Part shown: one piece after another, positions 58,691 to 64,000 of the stretch
How positions within the stretch are numbered: the stretch's first letter is position 1
Layout of the letters: each line of letters begins with the position of its first letter
Source of the DNA: Telopea speciosissima
Taxonomy: Eukaryota; Streptophyta; Magnoliopsida; Proteales; Proteaceae
Length of the DNA: 64,000 nucleotides
NCBI RefSeq assembly: GCF_018873765.1
Contig: NC_057919.1
Coordinates: forward strand, 63,254,484 to 63,318,483
Direction of reading: 5' to 3'
Translations under genes and position numbers: made by a program
Notes under the pieces: model-generated
Told to the model about the DNA's origin: nothing
What the model saw: the letters and a program-made list of their open reading frames with translations, nothing else
The model's database searches: none

Positions 58691-59484
58691 AAGATTCCCT
58701 CCCTCACAGGAACATGTATAGTTCCCGGATCTTTATCCTCTTAGGTTCCCTGCCCAGTACAGTTCATTCGATTCCTCTCATAAGGGGGGAAGAAAATGAC
58801 CATCTTACCCCCTACCCAAACATACTGCCCAAGTGAGATCCACACTCCTCTTATTAGAGGCACTAGGAAACTGTACCGGACAAAGAACCTGAGAGGATAA
58901 TTTTGTTATAGATCCCTTGCCCTTAACTTTATACATGCTTATCCAAAAAATGAAAATGATGATAAGATACGTTCGGTATGGCCTAGTCGAGGACACATGG
59001 TACCTTCAAGATGGTTCACCATCATCCAACCACATGATTTTTGACATAAGCAATCTGTCTAAAGTGTGGACCAATACATCATAAACCAGATCCCCTTAGC
59101 ACCAACATAAGCTGTTTTATCTCTCCAAGCTTCCACTTCTCACTTCTTTTTCTTCCTTTTGGGTTTCCCTTTCTACATTTTTGGATATGTAAATCTTATT
59201 ATTTTTTTCAACAATTGGATAAACCCAACCCCTCTACTCGTCTTCCACCTCACCAGATGCTCCCAAGATAGGTATAAGGAGCAGCTGATCAAAACCTCTT
59301 CCAAACACAAATTAATTTAAGGGGAAAGTTTTCTTTCACCGGTGGAGATCGAAGGTTCAAGATGTCTTTCACTATTCCTTAACACCCATCTAAATGCATT
59401 TAAAAGCCATCAGTGAATTCCCCTTTCTCCACAACTTAAGGAAAACTCGATCCTAGTTAAACAAAAGGGAAAGTTTAAATAAAA
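58691..59484. other. Unit 4 spacer upstream of copy 4
   Basis: Paralogous to 50570-51180, with the same order of landmarks including TTTCACCGGTGGAGATCGAAG. An extra segment at about 58715-58910 is not in unit 3. No gene. Confidence 0.6.
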
Positions 59485-60121
59485 GGGAAAATTACACGTA
59501 CACTCCATGTATTTTGTCTAAAGTAATAATAAATTCGAAGTTTCAAAAAATGCACTGGTACACCTAGGGCTGCAAGGTTGGTCCTATCGGCCCGAACCTG
59601 TCCTGGCTCGCCCTGAGCCTGAACAGGGCCTGGGCTAAGATTTTTGGTCCTGAGGGCGGGTTAGGGCTAGAAACTCCTGGCCCTGAGTTAGGGTCAGGTC
59701 GGGTTAGGGTTGAGACCTCGGGTCAGCCTGATCCTGATTTTGGCCCTGAAGAAATTTCTTTATCTATTAAAAAATAGAAAGTATTATTATCAATAAGTGC
59801 TTAGCACCCTTGGCAGTTTGTGTTGTGTAAAAAACAATTGCTACCCAAAGTCTATGGTTCAAGCCTCCTCGCTCACATCTTCTATAGTCTTGTTATTTTA
59901 ATTTAATTATTGCAAGGCCATGGCCAATCAGGGCGGGTTTGGGCTGGGCTTGGCCCGTCAGGGTCAGGGTTAGGGTCAAGGTATTTAGGCCCTGAATCAG
60001 GTCCCCAGCTAAGGGGACTCAGGGTTGGTCTATTTTTCAAAAAATCCAAATGTGTTTTTTGAAACTTTGGATTTATTATTACTTTAAACAAAGTACAGGG
60101 GGGTATACATATAATTTTCCC
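59485..60121. mobile_element. MITE with long inverted ends, itself carrying a nested insertion
   Basis: The left end GGGAAAATTACACGTACACT continues through AAAGTAATAATAAAT and TTTCAAAAAA and is mirrored at 60045-60121. Copy 3's unit has GTTTAAATAAAATGTAGAGG with no insertion. About 59575-60030 is GC-richer and has GGCCCGAACCTG and GGGTTAGGG motifs like the hAT family at 56875, suggesting a nested element. Confidence 0.75.
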
Positions 60122-60160
60122 TAACTCTTATGTAGACGGTGATCTTGTCATTTAAAAGAA

Positions 60161-60553
60161 GGGTAAATTATACATCACCCCCTGGTTTTCAAACGAAACT
60201 CAGATCACCCCCTGGTTTTTGAAAAAATTCAAATCACCCCTTGGTTTAGACCCCAATATGACAAATTAGTCCCTATCGTTAGTTTTATGTTGTTAAGTGA
60301 TGATGTCAGTCAGTTAAATAAATTTAAATCCCTAAACTACCCTTGACCAATGTTGAAGATGAAGGAAGGGTAGTATTGTAAATTTAATTCTAATGTTTTA
60401 GTACAAGGGTAAAATAGTTCTTTCACACCAATAAGGCAATAACTAACAGTAGACTAACACCGTTACTATAGAGGAGGTGATTTGAGTTTTTTCAAAAACT
60501 AGGGATGATCTGAGTTTCGTTTAAAAACCAGGGGGTGACATGTAATTTACCCC
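60161..60553. mobile_element. Mutator-like MITE in the promoter of copy 4
   Basis: The inverted ends GGGTAAATTATACATCACCC and the complement of GGGGTAAATTACATGTCACC extend about 90 bases inwards. AAAAGAA occurs on both sides, and with one mismatch nine bases do. Copy 3 reads ATTTAAAAGAAATGTACGG straight through. It lies about 430-825 bases upstream of the start codon. Confidence 0.82.
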
Positions 60554-60833
60554 TCAAAAGAAATGTACGGTAGTCACATGAGCCACATTAGTCACATTCC
60601 ATAAATCCACAAATAGTGATTTGCTAAATATTTTTATTGCAACTTGTGATTCCTTCTTTTCATGATATGATCAAATGCTCTCTAGCTAATACGAGAATCC
60701 AGCGAAATATCTCAAAAATAACATTCTTATTTGCTTTGTGGTGGGCAATGGAGGGTGGAGAAAGGACAAATTAAGAAAAGAGAATGTTTCCCATTTAGGC
60801 AAAGCAGCAATACACCCTGACCTGACCACCTTG

Positions 60834-60841
60834 TATAAATA
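60834..60841 (+). promoter_or_regulatory. TATA box of glutaredoxin copy 4
   Basis: TATAAATA in the conserved TTGTATAAATAGGTCTCA block, 144 bases before the ATG. Confidence 0.85.
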
Positions 60842-60934
60842 GGTCTCAATGGAACTAAGGTTCCTCACAGCAAAAACCAAAGCTAGTTTTTTCTTAGTTC
60901 AGCCAAATCTCATTTCAGTTCTCTATCTCATTAT

Positions 60935-60935
<1 letters not shown>

Positions 60936-60967
<32 letters not shown>
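60936..60967 (+). repeat. (CTTT)8 microsatellite in the 5' leader of copy 4
   Basis: Eight CTTT units end about 17 bases before the ATG, two more than in copy 3. Confidence 0.92.
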
Positions 60968-60970
<3 letters not shown>

Positions 60971-60984
60971 GATCTGTTGTAATA

Positions 60985-61293
60985 ATGGAGAGACTATCGA
61001 TGTTGTCCAAACAAAAGCCAGTGGTGATCTTCAGCAAGAGCTCTTGTTGCATGAGCCACACTCTCAAGACTCTCATCTGCAACTATGGCGCCAGCCCTTT
61101 GGTCCATGAGCTTGATGAGGACCCAAATGGACGGGAATTGGAGAGATCACTCATGAGGCTAGGATGTAATCCAGTCGTTCCGGTTGTGTTCATAGGCGTA
61201 CAATTAGTTGGGGGAGCGAATGAAGTCATGGAGCGTCAAATGAATGGTACTCTCAAAAGTACGCTCATCCGACCAAATGCAATATGGGTTTAA
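60985..61293 (+). CDS. CC-type (ROXY class) glutaredoxin, copy 4, active site CCMS
   Basis: A single-exon, 102-codon gene. The active site C21-C22-M23-S24 and H25-T-L-K are as in copy 3, while the helix keeps D-E-D-P-N-G-R-E-L-E-R as in copies 1 and 2. Two features stand out. Residue 72 is Val, giving F-I-G-V-Q where the other copies and most glutaredoxins have Gly, next to the glutathione-binding loop. The tail is R-P-N-A-I-W-V, with Pro98 just before the A-I-W-V motif proposed to touch TGA factors. The 3' UTR is also unusual: the poly(A) block follows the stop codon almost at once. The frame is open, so it is annotated as coding, but these changes raise the chance of weakened or altered function. 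Confidence 0.9.
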   Translation: MERLSMLSKQKPVVIFSKSSCCMSHTLKTLICNYGASPLVHELDEDPNGRELERSLMRLGCNPVVPVVFIGVQLVGGANEVMERQMNGTLKSTLIRPNAIWV

Positions 61294-61298
61294 CTTAT

Positions 61299-61304
61299 AA
61301 TAAA
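61299..61304 (+). terminator. Poly(A) signal of glutaredoxin copy 4, only 5 bases after the stop
   Basis: The stop TAA (61291-61293) is followed directly by CTTATAATAAAG. In copies 1-3 the same block lies 106-370 bases further on. A deletion between short TAA-containing repeats would explain it. Confidence 0.75.
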
Positions 61305-63184
61305 GATGAGCTTTTCATAATTCTTCGATAATATTATAGAATTTTACGTCTATCTTCTTATGTATCAAATCATATTTCAACTGTAATGATTGAAACTTGG
61401 TAAAGTTTATATTTAGAATAGCATCTTTTGTAGTGTTGTTATGTCTTGCATCAAATCTTCTCATGGACAATAATAACAATGAATATAGGCAAAAGTTAAA
61501 ACATGCATGGATGTGCATGTGCACGACTTGCAATAAATGTGATTAGATTGACATAAAAGTCAATCTGAAATGACATCAAAGTCTCTGCACCCCTTGTTTG
61601 ATGGAGTTGATGAGAGAATTAATCTCCCGTATACGAATACCTTCCCCATGAACGTACATATTACGCCCAAGTCAAATCAAGGGTTATATAGCATGATTGG
61701 TCACCCCTGCAAGTAACCACCCCACTTCATGGACGGTGTGAGATGTCATGCATCGCTATGTATGTCCATATGATGCCCATGATACTCCAACAACTAATGT
61801 GCACTCTAACCTCATTTTCAAAACTCAAATATGCCATGTGGCAAACTTTGCTAAGGCTAAAACTTGGTATGTGAGCAAAAGACCTAGGGATTTACTTATC
61901 CGTAAGATTTGAGCTCATCTAATTTGCCAGTGGAAATTGTTGGCATTTAAAGTGGGCATGTAGAAAAGGTTCCTACCAATCGATTGCTTTGCATTGTTTT
62001 CAATCTCTACTAAGTGTTGATCCTGATGGTTATGTCACTTCTATTGAGTCAACTTTTTTTCCTAGATAGGTTATGAGTCATATTCTTCTTTGAAGAGTGA
62101 AGAACTCGAAACTGAACTGTTCTTCTGGCTTTCTTGTTAAATTATGGTAATGTTATAGAAAGTAAAATCTCTTTTTTCTTCATTGTGAACTTCCTTGAGG
62201 CTCCGTTTTGGTTGCAAGCGAAATTGAAGGGAAGAGAAGTAAAAATTTTCAAACCTAAAATAGAAACTTTTGTAATTATCAAATTCATAATACACCAAAT
62301 TAAGAAGCTTAGGACACCAAACTCTACTTAGTTGTTTATTGTTTTAGATGGGCCAACTTTTAGTATGCATTCTAGCCTTCAAAGTTAGGTAGTATCTGGT
62401 ACATGATTCCATGGATAGTTTCATTCGAGATCATGATGGAGGACATAGCTTACGATCATCGACTTTGATCATGCCAATAGGCATTTAGAACCACCGCCCA
62501 AACACAGGCTCGAGAGACCTCTGATTCAGATACGGAAAGCAGATAACTTGGCAGCCACCCTATGCTCTATTCTCAAGAGACGCTAGGCTTCGGAATTTGG
62601 ATTAACTATGTGTTAAATATAAGGATCTCATTCAATAAAAGAACAGGTTGCGTTTAGTATGCATTCTAACCTTCTAGGTTGATGATGCATTCCAAGAAAT
62701 CATACCAAACACAGCTTTAATTTCAAAAAGTCTACCGTACAATTCCAACACTTTTGAAGTTGAAGTATAGTTCTATAATTCTTTTCTCTAACCACGATTT
62801 AGAGTTGAGATCTTCGGGGATGGGGTCCTCGGGACCTACAAAATGTTGAGATTGAAAAGATGAGATGACAAATATACATTAAATAAATAATAGGTCCAAA
62901 TGTTTAAGATAATAGGTGGAAGACTGGCTGCATTTGGTATAATTTCTTGGAATGCATTGTCGACCTAGAATGCATTCCAACAATGTATACCGAACTCAGA
63001 ATCTCTTGTGTATGGGCATTGTAGCATTTTCTTTTTTCAGCTACCCTCGTATACCTATGCATCCTCTTATAGTCTTTTGTTTTTTCAATATTTATTTTGC
63101 CACTTGACAAATTCTGTTTGAACTGAAACATAACATGTAAACTGGGGATCTTGAGGTCTACCTATCTACAAAATTTGGACATCA
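61305..63184. other. 3' flank of copy 4 and right-hand spacer
   Basis: The first 380 bases are paralogous to the 3' flanks of copies 1 and 2 (GATTGAAACT.GGTA, TATGTCTTGCAT, AAGTCAAATCAAGGGTTAT). Further on lie two fragments of the TGTTTGGTATGCATTC MITE family (62646-62715 and 62928-62995). No gene recognised. Confidence 0.55.
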
Positions 63185-63492
63185 TTCGATCTACCACATG
63201 ACTGAAATTTTGCAATCCTAACAAGCTTATCCAATAGTCGACCATTAATATAAATAACTCAGCCTTACTTATATTTAAAGATGTAGACGGATTGAATTCG
63301 GTCAGACAGTGGCATTATCATATTCGTATCTGTTTATATTCGGACGGATTCATGACAGAAATTTTGTAATCCTAACAAGCTTATCCAACAGCCGACCATT
63401 AATGTAAATAACTCAGCCCTACTTATATTTAGAGATGTAGACGGATCGAATTCGGTCAGATAGTGGCATAATTATCATATTCGTATCCGATT
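63185..63492. repeat. 154-bp tandem duplication
   Basis: The blocks starting GAAATTTTG.AATCCTAACA at 63205 and 63359 repeat with a 154-base period, including AACAAGCTTATCCAA, ACTCAGCC.TACTTATATTT and GATGTAGACGGAT. The second copy runs on into a MITE. The first stops after GGACGGATTC. Confidence 0.85.
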
Positions 63493-63607
63493 ATATTCGG
63501 ACGGATTCGGATTGTTTCCGAATAGTGATTGTTTGAATATGGATTCTCCTAAATGGATATGAACGCGAATCAAATACAAATTTTCGACTATCCGTTGACA
63601 TCTTTAT
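63431..63607. mobile_element. Small MITE with AGATGTAGACGGAT ends
   Basis: The left end AGATGTAGACGGAT is mirrored by ATCCGTTGACATCT at 63590-63604, and the interior has CGGACGGATTCGGAT-type subterminal motifs. The 154-bp duplication copies its left end upstream. No clear target duplication. Confidence 0.65.
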
Positions 63608-64000
63608 CATTTTTATGATAAGGGCTAGGGTTGAGACTTGAGAATAACTACCCTTTCTTCTACTCTTCTTAGTCTTTGATTTTCTCACATACATATGTGA
63701 TTCCATGTATCACATTGCATAAAACAATATATATAAACCAATAGAAAATATAAAAAAAGAATTACATTATCTTAACTTATAAAATTATAAAAATTAGCTA
63801 ACAAAATCCAATAAGGTAACTTAAAAGGATAGATGGACACAGAGATATATTTCAGATATTTTATTATCGTCGGATTAGTAAAAGAATCGGATAATAATTG
63901 ATCGGATAGGAGGATTATCATATTCATATCCGATTAGTTTCAGACGGATTCGAATTCTCCTAAACAAATACGAACGCAGATCGAATACGAATTTTCGAAT
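63608..64000. other. Non-coding DNA with a further related MITE running off the window
   Basis: From about 63860 the sequence again has CGGATTAG, GACGGATTCGAATTCTCC and GAACGCAGATCGAATACGAA motifs like the MITE at 63431-63607, without a recognisable outer end inside the window. No gene. Confidence 0.5.

Overview
This window is nuclear DNA of a flowering plant. It carries intron-poor CC-type (ROXY class) glutaredoxin genes with TATA boxes and AATAAA signals, a spliced hAT transposase gene, plant LTR retrotransposons, an L1-type LINE with an RNase H domain, and many MITEs. I saw no organellar, bacterial or CRISPR content. The exact species cannot be read from the sequence.

The backbone is a tandem array of one ancestral segment: spacer, promoter, a 102-codon glutaredoxin gene and a 3' flank. 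Four glutaredoxin copies lie on the + strand at 11537-11845, 35757-36065, 51940-52248 and 60985-61293. A fifth segment at the left (184-3912 plus about 9192-9360) aligns with the spacer of the next unit but has no gene. The first two proteins have the active site C-G-M-C and the last two C-C-M-S. All four end in A-I-W-V. Their proximal promoters are clearly paralogous, but copies 1, 3 and 4 have each received a different MITE.

The array has been stretched by nested insertions, many datable by target-site duplications (TSDs) and by comparison with the empty paralogous site. They are: a Tourist/PIF-Harbinger-like element (265-1491, TSD TTA); a MULE-type MITE (2022-2210, 9-bp TSD); a complete hAT element (3913-9183, TSD CTCTTGGT) whose spliced 711-codon transposase reads without a stop; a LINE (about 12655-18904) split inside its RNase H domain by a 3.0-kb solo LTR (15359-18385, TSD GTTGC); a 468-bp solo LTR (23808-24172 plus 35076-35178, TSD CAAAG) split by a 10.9-kb LARD-like LTR element on the minus strand (24173-35070, TSD CCTAC) with no recognisable gag or pol; an 11.4-kb Ty3/gypsy element of Tat/Retand type (39152-50522, TSD GTCTC) with a degenerate gag-pol, a second RNase H, a 33-bp tandem repeat and an antisense ORF remnant; a second copy of the 3-kb solo LTR (53434-56425, TSD AATAAC-type site, exactly AATAC); and a non-autonomous hAT element (56875-57503).

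Only the four glutaredoxins (likely TGA-factor co-regulators) and the hAT transposase look intact. The other coding sequence is decayed transposon protein. The biology most worth following is the glutaredoxin array, with its active-site switch and promoter remodelling by transposons, and the apparently complete hAT element.
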